Numbered from the stretch's first letter, positions 11,944 through 22,421 are shown. The stretch is 64,000 nucleotides of DNA from Membranipora membranacea (GCA_914767715.1 OU612069.1:13511387-13575386), one strand, 5' to 3'. Notes: generated by a model from the sequence alone, not told the origin. Made by a program: numbers and translations.

Positions 11944-12723
11944 TCATCGCACTTTGTGTCCCATATATGGGACATTAGGTGGATTAGGGTACCAATATCG
12001 CACACTTTTGCAAACACAGTCAGGCATAATTTCCCTTCGGATGTTCACTTCACCATGGACTTCCTCCTTCTTCTGTATATATCTCTCATCTGCCCACAGA
12101 CCTCTGATGTAACACATGTTCCAAAATTTGTAGTACAAATTTTTTCTTAGCAAGTTATTCCTAGGGGAAGGTAATGCAGCAACGACTGGCCACCAGCCTT
12201 GCTGATTTGAAGGATGTGTGACGCAGGGCTTTGCAAAGCAATCGGGGCACTCCTGCATCTCTCCTCTAGGTGGTACCAGAATAAACCTAGGCACATTGAC
12301 CTCGGGATATTCTTCTCCCTCATCTACTCTTTCCTGGTTTATCTGCTCAGGCCTTCCGAGAAAATTTTCTAGCTGCCAGTTTTTTTCTTCCAAAAGCTGT
12401 AGAAGCTGTTGGTCCTCATCATCTGTCAACCTGAAAACACGAAATTTCCATTTCTGTGGTGGTTCATTATTGGCTACAGCTCCCTGGTCATTTATTTCTT
12501 CTTCATGAAGTGTGATGACATCCCCTTCCACCATGAAGTTTATTGAGTCTCGCTGCTCCTCTGTAACCAGCAGTGTCCATGTCTGTCGGTCCTCTCCTTC
12601 CGGTGAAGGTCCTAGGTCCGCCTCCGTCAGTTTCCATCTGCTCTGCTCAAACAGCGTCCACACTAATCTGATTTCCTCTTCAGACACTGGAAACTGTATC
12701 CTGAAATTCTGTGGTTCCTCCAT
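11944..12723 (-). CDS. Intronless 259-aa protein with Cys-rich C-terminal domain resembling the P2X7 ballast region
   Basis: Seen: a single uninterrupted minus-strand frame starting MEEPQNFRIQF. The N-terminal half is acidic and glutamine-rich with two internally similar blocks (residues about 11-75 and 88-130: RLVWTLFEQSRWKL / QQLLQLLEEKNWQL). The C-terminal third has CPDCFAKPCVTH and WWP, then a YYKFWNMCYIRG stretch and an ending RREIMPDCVCK ... YPNPPNVPYMGHK. That ending is built like the C-terminal cysteine-rich domain of P2X7 receptors (..ILP.C....IR..FP...G.Y.GFK). I know this only as a recurrent domain in invertebrate hypothetical proteins, some transposon-linked; function is unknown. 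A minus-strand TATA (12765-12771) and a histone-type 3' end (11913-11928) bracket it. It is divergent from the transposase-like gene at 13556. Confidence 0.75.
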   Translation of the reverse strand: MEEPQNFRIQFPVSEEEIRLVWTLFEQSRWKLTEADLGPSPEGEDRQTWTLLVTEEQRDSINFMVEGDVITLHEEEINDQGAVANNEPPQKWKFRVFRLTDDEDQQLLQLLEEKNWQLENFLGRPEQINQERVDEGEEYPEVNVPRFILVPPRGEMQECPDCFAKPCVTHPSNQQGWWPVVAALPSPRNNLLRKNLYYKFWNMCYIRGLWADERYIQKKEEVHGEVNIRREIMPDCVCKSVRYWYPNPPNVPYMGHKVR

Positions 12724-12764
12724 ACTTTCTCATAAAGTTATGAAGTTTGGAATTATAATAAGAG

Positions 12765-12771
12765 TTTTATA
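12765..12771 (-). promoter_or_regulatory. Candidate TATA box for the 259-aa gene
   Basis: TATAAAA on the minus strand about 42 nt upstream of the ATG at 12723. This spacing would give a very short 5' leader, as in replication-dependent histone genes. AT-rich DNA makes chance matches common, so support comes mainly from position. Confidence 0.4.
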
Positions 12772-12779
12772 AACATAAT

Positions 12780-13555
12780 TTAACAAAGGGGGGGAACATG
12801 ACATGACCTTCCATGGCTAGGCCAAGCATAGAACAAATCTCTATGATCAATACACAAGTATTTATAGTCAGTTAAATTGTTTACAAAAACATCTGCATGA
12901 TTCATATGGCTTCATAGCTGGCAACAGCAAACCACCGAACAGGTGGATATCTGATTAATAACCACAAAAGGTTACAAAATATTTTCTGGTTGGTGACAAA
13001 AGCATGGGTTTATGAATCACTTTCTTATGAAAATATTAGGCTTTATATACAGTTCAAAATAGATAAACAAGATGAGCTAAAATTAGGCCATGCTGGCCAT
13101 TACACTCCCACCTAAAACCACTTTGGTTTTAAAATAATTTAAGGCCTTCTGATGGCCATTAAAACAATGTTTACTGGTAAGCATTATGTACTGTTTGATT
13201 TGAGTTTGTGTAGTAATGCTGACATGTGAAGATTCTTAGGCTATAGGTTTGGTTTGAGTGAGTAGGTACTCCATGAAGGTTGAACATAGTTTGTTCACAA
13301 GGGTGGATGTGGCAGCTTCACTAAACTGCGGTAATCCCATTTGCGCATGACAGCGGCGTTGTGTTCCCAGTTGGAACTTGTGAGTTGCTTCACAAGACGT
13401 TACTCTCAGTGGTTAGGGTAGGCACACCCGTCCACTGTGTCAGATTACAGCTTTGAGTTATTGTCGTTTTACATGAGTCGGCAAACATTACTGGCACAGT
13501 TTCTCATTTCCTCAGGCCGAGCAGCACGCTATGTAACTCATACACTAACAGTATA
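12780..13555. other. Spacer between two divergent genes
   Basis: No open frame or recognised motif beyond the TATA box at its left edge. It is the shared upstream region of the histone-ended gene and the transposase-like gene. Confidence 0.4.
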
Positions 13556-15020
13556 ATGGAGGTAAGAAAGTTTTTTTTACTTTGAATGAGAACTTGAAGA
13601 ATATGTTATGTAAGGTATTGGCTTTTGCTGCTCGGTTTCACTTAGAGTAGTAGCTTGCAGATCGAATATATAAGTAGAATTCATCAATGAATTGATAATT
13701 ATGAGACAAGGAATCTTGTTGAAGACATACTATTGTGTCATGCCTACTCTTTGTACTGCTAATCATCCAGTGAAACTGAACATTTGATTTGTGGACCCTT
13801 GCTAGTCTTTGATGCCCGGATTATCATATTACATTAGGTATAATTGATATAATAAGTTTAATTTATCAATGAGTGAATTGATAACTGTGAGGCAAATGGA
13901 ATCTTGATGAAGTCATTATACTATTGTGTCATGCCTACTCTTTGTACTGCTAATCATCCAGTGAAACTGGACGATTGACTTGCGGGGGGGGGGGGGAGCT
14001 GGCTAGTCTTCAATGCCCAGATGCCCAATGATAAGGCTAAACACCGGAAAATAATCTTACCTATTTATAATCTTAGATCTTACCCAGTAGAAAATAATAG
14101 TTTGATAATAACTTTAATATTTTATTCTTCAGGCCACTGATAAATCTGTGAGCAGTGCTCTTACCAAGGAAAGCGGGGAAAGGAAACAACCGATAGATAT
14201 CCTGACTGATGCACGCCACGGCACACGAAAAAACTCCCGGCAAACTGACGTTATATGTATCGGGAATAAAACTAAGAAGGTCGTAGGATTCAAGACTGTG
14301 ACTTTAGAGGATGACCGTGTAGCCCAGAGACACGAAAAACTGGGAACAGTTAGCATATATAACTCACTAAAGGCACAAAGTATCACAATCGCCAAGCACT
14401 GCCATGACAATAATGCTAGTATCAGCAAATATGTAAGAGAGGAACACCCTGAGACCCTAAACCAGCTAGACAACTGGCATGGATTAAAACAGCTAGAGAA
14501 ATCATTACAGAACATCTCTAAGGGGCCAAAACGAGACCATGGAAGAGTGTGGCATAATGAGCTCGACGACAAGCCGCATGCTATCCGAGTACATGCACAA
14601 TTCTGCCTGAAGAATTGTAATGGAAGTGCAGAAAACTTCCGTACAGCGTTTGTCAACTGTGTCAAACACTACCAGGGTGATCACACCAACTGCCCCTACA
14701 TCTCTCGCTGCAAAACTGACACAGCAGCCGGACGGTTTTATAACCCCACGAAGAAGCCAGTATTCAGTGAGAGGGCTGTCCAACTACTGACAGTTGCGCT
14801 AGAAAAGTCTCACATGTACAAGAACGCCCACCTGTATGTTGAGGACATGACGACAGCACATGTGGAAAGTTTCAATACAACACTGAATGTCTTACATGAC
14901 AAAAGAACCAGTTTTTCGCATCAAACTTACAAAGCCAAAACTGCATTGGCCGTTGGGTTTTGGAATGAGGGCAAAGAAAAATTTTGCGATACTGTATGGG
15001 ACCATTTTGTAGATAAGTAA
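13556..15020 (+). CDS. DDE-type transposase-like protein (two exons)
   Basis: Seen: exon 1 (13556-13561) is ATGGAG followed by GTAAGA. Exon 2 begins at 14133 after ttcttcag and runs open to TAA at 15020, joining in phase as MEATDKSVSSAL and giving about 298 residues. Candidate catalytic acidic residues: Asp in ILTDARHGT, Asp in LNQLDNWHGLK, Glu in TAHVESFNTTLN. CHYS-like zinc ligands occur around HYQGDHTNCPYISRC. The arrangement (DAR near the start, D.WH in the middle, VESFN near the end followed by a YK.....A...WN tail) matches RNase H-fold transposase-like proteins common in fish and invertebrate genomes. I cannot name the superfamily with confidence (Kolobok-like is possible). The N-terminal DNA-binding part usual for such proteins is missing, so it is truncated or domesticated. 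Confidence 0.7.
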
Positions 15021-15814
15021 TTGTTTCTGAAAATTTATAACTTGATAATTTTAGTTGATAACTGTTTTTGTGAATTGCTGAGAGATTCCCAAACAACTCT
15101 GAAATTTTGACTTGGTAAATTTTTCACTTCTATATTTAATTTATCACGTATCTCGATCCTATATCATATGAGAAAACATTTTATTATTATGTGCAGGTAT
15201 AAAACAACATTTTATCAACGGGACAATTTCACCTTTCGGTAAAGGTCCTTCTCTATTGACCTGTGTTATGGCTTTGACGAGATTAGCTTCTCTTGTTCTT
15301 TAGAAATATTACTCTCTCATTCACTTTCATTTCCTCAAGATTACTTTTAGTATCAGTGTATCAGGATTATTACATACCATTACAATAGTTGGAATTAATT
15401 GCCACTACCTACTACACTATTTTACAGCTCAATACAACAGGAAATAAATCATCATTACTTGTTTACACAAATACAACTATTTTTATTAGCTTATGTAAAG
15501 TGTCGCATCCTTTCAACATCACATAAACAGTGCAATCATATTCACTGCAACTATTTGGATGCCTGCAAAGCTGCAAGGGCACAGGTGTTGCCTGATTTCT
15601 TGCATAACCCACTTCACCACTTGAACAAACACTTGAAACATGCAAGCTCAATTCCTGCAAAACTCAATTGCAACGTGGACTGGGCTCAAATAGGCATAAC
15701 TAGGCGTGACATTACACTCATTATCCAATCGTTTTGCTTGTCAATTGCAAATACTAATTATGATTAATCCCCGTGCACCCCCTTTGTCGGGTTGCTCTTT
15801 AAGATAAAAAACCA

Positions 15815-17605
15815 GGACGGTACACTGTATATAGCTGAAATGACACAATCAACAGATAACGACACTTACCACTCTGATTTCTTACTGAACTCAAAAGAAA
15901 AAAATGATGATACACCTGTACGGTGATAATTATAACTGATCACAGTGTCAAGTGTATAATAAAGTGGCACTCACTGTGTTGATGCTCATTGTATACTTGA
16001 ATACATAAATACAACACTCAGGAATCGGTTTTATTTTTATTAATAAGTAATTTTATAGTGCCCAGGATCATTTTCAGATCATTGTAGTTGTAGAAGATAG
16101 TATTATTATCAATAAACTATTGACCGCTCAAAATATCAACACATTTTGGTGCTGGTCCTTATATTAGGCTCCAAACATATATCTGGGCATCTTTGTCTAT
16201 TTAAAATTGATGTTACCATAACTATACAATTTTTTTGGGCTGTTGCCATTATAAAGTTACTCAGTGACTTAAATGCATCACCATTGAAAATGATATAGCA
16301 CAGGTTGAATGAGTTGTGTTCACCTACTACATCACTTTATTACATCTGATTTGCCAATACAAGCCAAGACCCCAAGTATAGTTGTTGTTTACATTTCTGA
16401 GCTATCTTATTGGTCATTCCAAGTATCACTGTTTACACTCATAATAAAAGGAATGTGTGATTGGCAATACAACTGCTGCACTTCTTAGTGAATATCATTG
16501 TCAATGTTTGGTATTACCGCTATGTGAGTGAGTGTTATGATAAATGAAAAACAAATAAAAGGGTTGACAAAATTGGGTGCTACAAGACACTAAATAATAA
16601 GCATAACAGACTAGGTAGGCTTACTAATAAACTTAGAAGGTAAAGGGTGTATAGCTGAAATGAAATGTCAGATTAAGTTGTTTACGCCATTCAAATTCGG
16701 AAGAGCAGTTATTTGTTATTCATATACCTAACTCTCATTGATTTGCGTTGATTTGAAAGTAGTAATAGATTCAGCAGGTTGTGGTATCACATTCGGTCAG
16801 ATTTTGAGTTTGCAGTAGATGTTTTTAAACGCATAGATTAATCTAATGGCAGGCAATATTGATAACAAAAATCAGCACTAATCTTCAATTACCTAAATAG
16901 GTTGTCTATAACTCATTTGTATATATTTGTAACATGTATAGATAGTGTGACCATAATAAAAAATTATAGCATAACAAAAAAGGCTTCCTTGTTCCTTCCA
17001 GTACCCAACAATTATAGTCACATTAAAGTGGGTGTAGACAATGGTAACCCCACTTCTTTTTCATCAAGTGGATGGGATTGGGCAAGTTTGGTGGAGAACT
17101 AGGAAAGGGAGGCCTTCAAACGCCTTCCATTACTCACATTAATTAATTTTTTGTTCTATTTTAGTATGCACTGCTCAATCTGTATGGAGGAGGTCACCTG
17201 CTTCCTTACCATCCCATGCACACACATTTTGTCTGTCGTGTTGGACCCGCCGTTGTACACCCTACCTACAGGGCAGACAGCAAAACCCCCCCAAAATGCC
17301 CTAATTGCAGGGCTGTTGTAGAGCAAGGTACAAGGTAATAGTTCATCCAATTCATTTCAATTTTTTTTATTTTTCTTATTTATTAGTAGGCACATGACGG
17401 AACTAGAGATCGCAAGGGAGAAAATTAACAAGAAGAAACATCTGTTAAGACATGGGGTTTTCCAAATTTGATAAAATATTATGATTGTATCATGGTTACA
17501 GTTCACACTACAACTAAAGATAAAGAAAAACACAGAAGGTACACTGTGTATAGCTGAAATGGAATTCGAAGGTAGTAATAGATTCAGCAGGGTGTGGGCT
17601 ACTAG
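15815..17605 (+). repeat. Repeated leader-like blocks upstream of the RING array
   Basis: ggtacactgtatatagctg (about 15820), gggtgtatagctgaaatga (about 16646) and ggtacactgtgtatagct (about 17539) recur. After two of them comes gtagtaatagattcagca (about 16759 and 17571). They may mark 5' ends, with a TATA-like core, of duplicated units. No coding sequence is seen from 15025 to 17160 apart from an unsupported 122-codon frame. Confidence 0.5.
17165..17327 (+). pseudogene. RING-finger exon, decayed copy 1
   Basis: The acceptor ctattttag is followed by ATGCACTGCTCAATCTGT, encoding MHCSICMEEVTCFLTIPC. Compared with the intact copy at 23087, two bases are missing just after the third cysteine codon. 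The frame shifts and the CxxC and CPNC ligands are lost, although the DNA remains clearly homologous to the donor (gagcaag/GT at 17328). A paralogous downstream block follows at about 17397-17460 (compare 19112-19200). Confidence 0.8.
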
Positions 17606-17750
17606 ATACTGGACTTCCGTTGGAGAAAAACATTATTAGAGTGTCATAATGGTGGTGGGTAAATATCTATTATTTTCTTTAACATGTCAAATTGGTGTTC
17701 ATTTAATTCTGTTCCATTACTCAGATTAATTAATTTTTGTTCTATTTTAG

Positions 17751-17816
17751 TATGCACTGCTCAATCTGTATGGAGGAGGTCACCTGCTTCCTTACCATCC
17801 CATGCACACACATTTT
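17751..17816 (+). pseudogene. RING-finger exon, truncated copy 2
   Basis: About 66 bp identical or nearly identical to the start of the exon at 17165, with the same ctattttag acceptor. It breaks off after the third zinc ligand and runs straight into the acagacgccttcaataatgc repeat that otherwise lies upstream of other copies. This looks like a recombination junction within the tandem array. Confidence 0.8.
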
Positions 17817-17968
17817 ACAGACGCCTTCAATAATGCAATCATCACATCATAATGGTGGTTAAATATCTACATTATCTATTTCTTTAACACGTCAAATCGG
17901 TGTTCATTTAATTCTATTCCTTGGCTCACGTTAATTTATTTTTGTTTTGTTGTTTTGTTTATTTGAGT

Positions 17969-18656
17969 ATGACGTATCGCACCATCTGGATGGAGGATGT
18001 CACTTCCTTACTCACACTGACCTGTACACATACATTCTGTTTGCCTTGCTGGACCCGGCATTGCGCACCATATTTACAGGGCCGGCAGCAAAACCATATA
18101 TGGCAACCTATCACCACAATATATTCTTGAAAGAATATACTTGCTCCAAAAGAGGGCTTTTCGCCTAATAGCAAATGTCAACCACATCCCATATCGTCTT
18201 ATACATACAAGAGATTTACATACATCTTTTGGTCTGATTCCTTTTTCTCTCCTTGCTGGTCATTTCACCTGTATTTTTGGTTTTCAAATTTTGCATTTGA
18301 TTGCACCTGACTTTCTTTTGGAAGGCTTTATTCCAGCTAGCTCTAAAACCTTTTTTAGAGACAGATACCTATTACATTATCACACTGATCAATTAAGACA
18401 AAAAATCACTACAATTCTTTACCAATTCAGATACGCTCAGCATCCAAACTCACTCATTTTAAACAACAACTATCAAAGCACTTTATATCCTATTAATTTT
18501 TGTTACTTGAGTATTTTTTCTTTTTCTCTCCGCTTGTTTTTTCTTTTTTGTTCTGTCACTGCATGAAAAACATTCCTAAAGATGATGTAGAATGACAATA
18601 AAAGTGGATATAAAACCTACCAACATGCCCAAATTGCAGAGCTGTTGTAGAGCAAG
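17969..18656 (+). pseudogene. RING-finger exon, copy 3, ligands lost and split by a retroelement fragment
   Basis: The left part starts ATGACGTATCGC (MTYRTIWMEDV), so both cysteines of the first zinc pair are replaced (C to R, C to W). It continues TCTHTFCLPCWTRHCAPY. After cagcAAAACC at 18095 the exon is interrupted by foreign sequence and resumes at AAAACC (18612) with the right-hand part, caacatgcccaaattgc, ending at a donor at 18657. The exon cannot encode a RING domain. Confidence 0.85.
18096..18611 (+). mobile_element. Non-LTR retrotransposon 3' fragment inserted in a RING exon
   Basis: The insert carries LQKRAFRLIANVNHIPYR and DLHTSFGLIPFSLL, the style of the C-terminal segment of non-LTR reverse transcriptases (LQKRA.RLI........). 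It ends in an A-rich 3' region (caataaaagtggatat). It is flanked by AAAACC on both sides, a 6-bp direct repeat. The 5' truncation, A-rich end and target duplication together indicate target-primed insertion. Confidence 0.7.
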
Positions 18657-18997
18657 GTATGTTAAATATTGCATTTCTTTTCTTATTTTGTACCTCAATT
18701 TACTTAGACCTTCTCATCAACATGTCTCAGAGATCGAACAGTAATAGCTTCTACTGGTAATTTAACGTGGCAGCTTCATCAATGATAATGTCTATCAATA
18801 CAAACCATTGACTGACAATAAAAAAATTTAACTGGACACCTGATTATGAATAACTTAACATAATTATTATTTGAAAAAAAATTCTTTTCCTTCTTTTAAA
18901 GTAACATGACAAAATGGTATTGGAAGCAAGTCAAAACCGAACCCAGCATCACTTCTACCTATAATTATAATCACTATGCCTATGCTTCACGTCAGAG

Positions 18998-19168
18998 AAC
19001 AACCAAAGAGTTGCCCTACTCTTCACTGATGCTATGACGGCAAGAGGCTACTCTAAAGCTGACAGCATAACCATCTCCAGAATGTCCTACAAGAGGATCA
19101 GACAGAGTAGAAGGCACACGTCGGAACGAGAGATCGCAAGGGAGAGAATTAACAAGAAGAAACATCTG
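18998..19168 (+). pseudogene. Downstream exon of RING copy 3 (unknown domain)
   Basis: An open 57-codon frame ending at a donor (ctg/GTAAGA): NNQRVALLFTDAMTARGY then SRMSYKRIRQSRRHTSERE and INKKKHL. Just upstream, 18904-18990 encodes MTKWYWKQVKTEP in another frame, paralogous to TKWYWIQVGAEP at 20198. A frameshift therefore separates the two homologous parts. The final block recurs at 17397-17460. Family unknown. Confidence 0.5.
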
Positions 19169-19774
19169 GTAAGACAAGGGGTTTTCCAAATTTGATATAT
19201 TATCATTGTATCATTGAGACGGGAAGAATGACAAATACTAATTGTAGTCAATCATTCATCAGTGTACACTAGAAGCATTGCTGCTGACCCATTGGGTTTC
19301 TTGTTTGTTTTGCAGTACTTGCAAATCTAGGAATATATGTGTTGGTTGGCTATGTTTGTATACAGGGTGAATTGTGCATTTTCTTCAACAAATTGATGAA
19401 AATTTATTTATTTGTTTAGAGATTCGAAAAAAAATTATTTGTTGTCTTTATTGGTAATACTATCTTGCTTGAGATAAATACCTTGTTTTATCAATATTGT
19501 GAACTGAATTATTGTTCTGATAGTTTTACACTGGTACACAGCTATTTCAGTATATTGATTTGAATAGTGATATCGAAACTAGGATACAAACCTTGGTACA
19601 GCATACATTACAGACGTCTTCAATAATGCAAACTTCACATAACATCATAATGGTGGTGGTTAATTATCTAGATCTTTAAGATAATATATTGTTGTTCATT
19701 GCTTACATTGTTATACATTATACATTATTTCTTATTTCAGTATTTACTGCTCTTCTGCTACTTTTTTATTTATT

Positions 19775-20272
19775 ATGTACTGCTCAATCTGCTTGGATGA
19801 GGTTAACTGTTTTATCACACTCCCCTGCCAACATACATTTTGTCTGCCATGCTAGACTTGCCATTGTGCGCCCTACCTACAGGGCAACCATTAGAACCTA
19901 CCATAATGCCCTAATTGCAGGGCTGAGGTAGAGCAAGGTACATTTAATATTTCAGTTAATTTCATTTTTTTATATTTTTCTTATTTATTCTCATGTTCCT
20001 CAATTTACTAACACTTTCTCGACAACTCGTCTCAGACATTAAACTGTGATAGCTTCTACCGGAATTTAACATGGCAGCTTTATCAATGACCACCACCACC
20101 ACTGACTGACAAAAAAAATTTAGCTGGAGGCTGATTTACTAATAATTCCACATAATATGTTTTAAAAAAATTCTTTCCCTTATTTGTAGGCAACGCTACC
20201 AAATGGTACTGGATACAGGTTGGTGCTGAGCCAGTCCAGCAATATAACCATAACTACTACTATTACCAATGA
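19775..20272 (+). pseudogene. RING-finger gene copy 4 with three stop codons
   Basis: Exon 19775-19937 begins MYCSICLDEVNCFITLPCQH and keeps all zinc-ligand cysteines. It has a stop where other copies have tryptophan after LPC, and two more stops before CPNC. It ends in phase 1 at GTACAT. A second exon (20190-20272, acceptor tttgtag) joins in phase: NATKWYWIQVGAEP then YNHNYYYYQ and a stop. The stops make a functional product unlikely. Confidence 0.75.
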
Positions 20273-20501
20273 TATTGATAAATCCATCTTTTTTTGTGTG
20301 TGTTTGTTTTGTTTTAAAAAAGTCATTATAGTAATTCAAGAGGGTGACCCCTTGTAACCAGTTATGATAATTATGATAAATATCTACTTTATCTATTTCT
20401 TCAACGTGTCTAATCGGTTTTCATTTAATTCCATTCCATTGCTCACGATAATTTCTTTTTTTTTCTTTTAGTATGTACTAATGCTGGGCCCTTCATAGCA
20501 G

Positions 20502-20711
20502 GTTGGAGGATTTACCGGGGCCATTAAACTACCTGAGCCACCCTTCAGTGTGATTAGGAAGCTGAAAGACAGACAGCAACCAGCTACCATCAGGCTCCTG
20601 ACTCTGCAAGTCGGAGACATACAAAAAGTACTTGTGTACGAGGCAGAACAGAGGCCATCCGCAAAAGAGATCCTGTCAGTTCTGACATCGGGCATTCCAC
20701 CGCCAATGTAA
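20502..20711 (+). CDS. Terminal-type exon, unknown protein (EQRPSAKEIL motif)
   Basis: After an acceptor (catagcag) 70 codons run to TAA: VGGFTGAIKLPEPPFSVIRK ... QVGDIQKVLVYEAEQRPSAK, EILSVLTSGIPPPM. The end resembles the last helix of a protein kinase domain (..EQRPSA.EIL..L), but that is a short match. Immediately upstream the sequence TATGTACT after a pyrimidine-rich AG is the first 8 bp of a RING exon (copy 5) that then diverges, so this exon sits at a breakpoint of the array. Confidence 0.45.
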   Translation, partial: VGGFTGAIKLPEPPFSVIRKLKDRQQPATIRLLTLQVGDIQKVLVYEAEQRPSAKEILSVLTSGIPPPM

Positions 20712-20952
20712 AAATTTTGCTTACCATGTTATTGATCCCAAATTTTAGGTGCAGAAATTCTGTGCGTCAAATATACTTTTATTACATGTGCACTCTGGAG
20801 TTAGGATAAACATATACTGCACATAGAAATTATTAATCATTTCTGTTCTGACATTAACCATTTCTCTGTATATGATGTAAAACATTAAAAGACCAATATT
20901 TGAGAACTATTAATCTGATCAGAGATAGCATCCTGATGATGTGCTGTTATAG

Positions 20953-21126
20953 GCTAAGAAGAGAGCTCGTAAAAACCTTCGTGCGAGTGTGAGTGAACTC
21001 ATTCTTGAGCAGAGACGGAGAGGGCTACCGGATGCAGGACTTCCTAATTAGGAAAATATCATTACAGCTGTGAATAGGGAACAAGCTAGCAGAAGGCCTC
21101 AGCAACCTGCAGACCTTGACTTCGAG
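20953..21126 (+). pseudogene. Exon with one in-frame stop, RING array
   Basis: 58 codons between acceptor gttatag and donor GTGAGA: AKKRARKNLRASVSELILEQ, RRRGLPDAGLPN, a TAG at 21049, then ENIITAVNREQASRRPQQ and PADLDFE. Protein-like sequence on both sides of the single stop, in the same frame, indicates a recent nonsense mutation. It joins in phase to the exon at 21398. Confidence 0.6.
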
Positions 21127-21397
21127 GTGAGAAGCAAAATAAAATGTTCAAACACAGTGCCAGTCATAGGGTTTGGTTAGCTGGGACTGCCAGATTACGA
21201 GAATATCATCGGGACAGTGAGGTTTTTAAGTACCAGATTAAATTTTCAATGAATGAATACCCCAGATTTTAGAAATACAACTGGTTTTATGTCCAGCTGC
21301 AGATCAACAGAGATGGGACTAATAACTATTACCTACTATTTTGATCAATGAAATATTACTTAGTGACACCTTGTAACATTAATTATTTTTGTTGCAG

Positions 21398-21472
21398 CGA
21401 AGACTAAAGGCGCAGTACCTAAGAACAATAAATCTGATGAGCAGACACCAGCCAACTAAATTGGGAATGTGA
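21398..21472 (+). CDS. Exon RRLKAQY..., paralog of 25093 exon
   Basis: Acceptor gttgcag then RRLKAQYLRTINLMSRHQ and a stop after TKLGM. It is closely similar to RSLKAQYINTINLMSRHQ at 25093-25161, which shows that the unit starting about 17 kb and the unit at 23-25 kb are duplicates. In the decayed copy the frame ends instead of reaching a donor. Confidence 0.55.
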   Translation, partial: RRLKAQYLRTINLMSRHQPTKLGM

Positions 21473-22421
21473 AAGGATCACAACTGAAAAGATCAAGCAA
21501 TGCCACAACTTTGGAGAACAGAAGCTAAGCTGGTGTAAGATCACTGTCTTGAAAATAACTAGCGGGAATGCCGCAACTTGGGTAGCAAAATAATTTGGTG
21601 AAATGTTTGAGAACTCCTTTGAAAAGTAGCTAGACACAAAGACACTAAGAAAATGATGCAATAATGTGGACATTTAATCAGGCTCCTAAGATAGAATAAC
21701 ATCAATATCTGCTGTGACTATTTAAACAACTGGTGCCTCTGGGGAACACACTTCTTGTGTTGCCAAATGTGTTTTTATAAATCTGATTCAAGGTTAAAAA
21801 AACAAAAACCAATGGGTAGCCTGCCTTCAGTCATAGGGCTATTCATTTTTAAGAACGAATTGAACTGGGAAAAAAAATAAACTGCATTGCAAAGCCCAGT
21901 CTGCCTGCTATGATAAAAAAAAATGGCCATCAAAATCATAACATCAAAACGATGTCAATCTGTGGGCATACCCTCTATTGCTTTCTAAAAGTTGACGTTT
22001 TGTTTTCAACTGAAATCCGACAAGATCTAAGATGTTTCCAGGGTAGCAAGACTTCACATCCCATATGATATCTGAGGAAATATCCATGACTGGCTAGTTT
22101 CAACCGCTTTCATTTTGAAAAAAAATGGCTGTATGGAACCTTGTTACAGTTTAGTCCTCCTCAGCTCAGTCTTTGAGCCTCCATAGAAAATAAATATGGC
22201 AATCTCAATTTCTCATAAAATTTGAAGAGTTGATTGCCTTTGCAAACTACCAGGACAGTAAAAAAAAATGATCTCCTGATAACTGTAAGTATGCGAAAGG
22301 GTATCAACACCATAAGTAGAACTGATGGCAAGAAAAAAAATTGCAATCATAACCCCATGAACAAAATATGATTTTTTGTTGTTCTACATGGTAATGAGGA
22401 TATGTATATTTTTTAATCTAG

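Noticed and set aside
12218-12772. Plus-strand serine-rich frames over 12.2-12.8 kb
   Set aside because: Antisense shadow of the 259-residue minus-strand gene.
14129-14783. Minus-strand 178- and 92-codon frames
   Set aside because: Antisense shadows of the transposase-like exon 14133-15020.
15399-15767. 122-codon plus-strand frame
   Set aside because: Starts at a non-ATG codon, rich in His/Leu/Asn as expected from AT-rich sequence, and no conserved motif.
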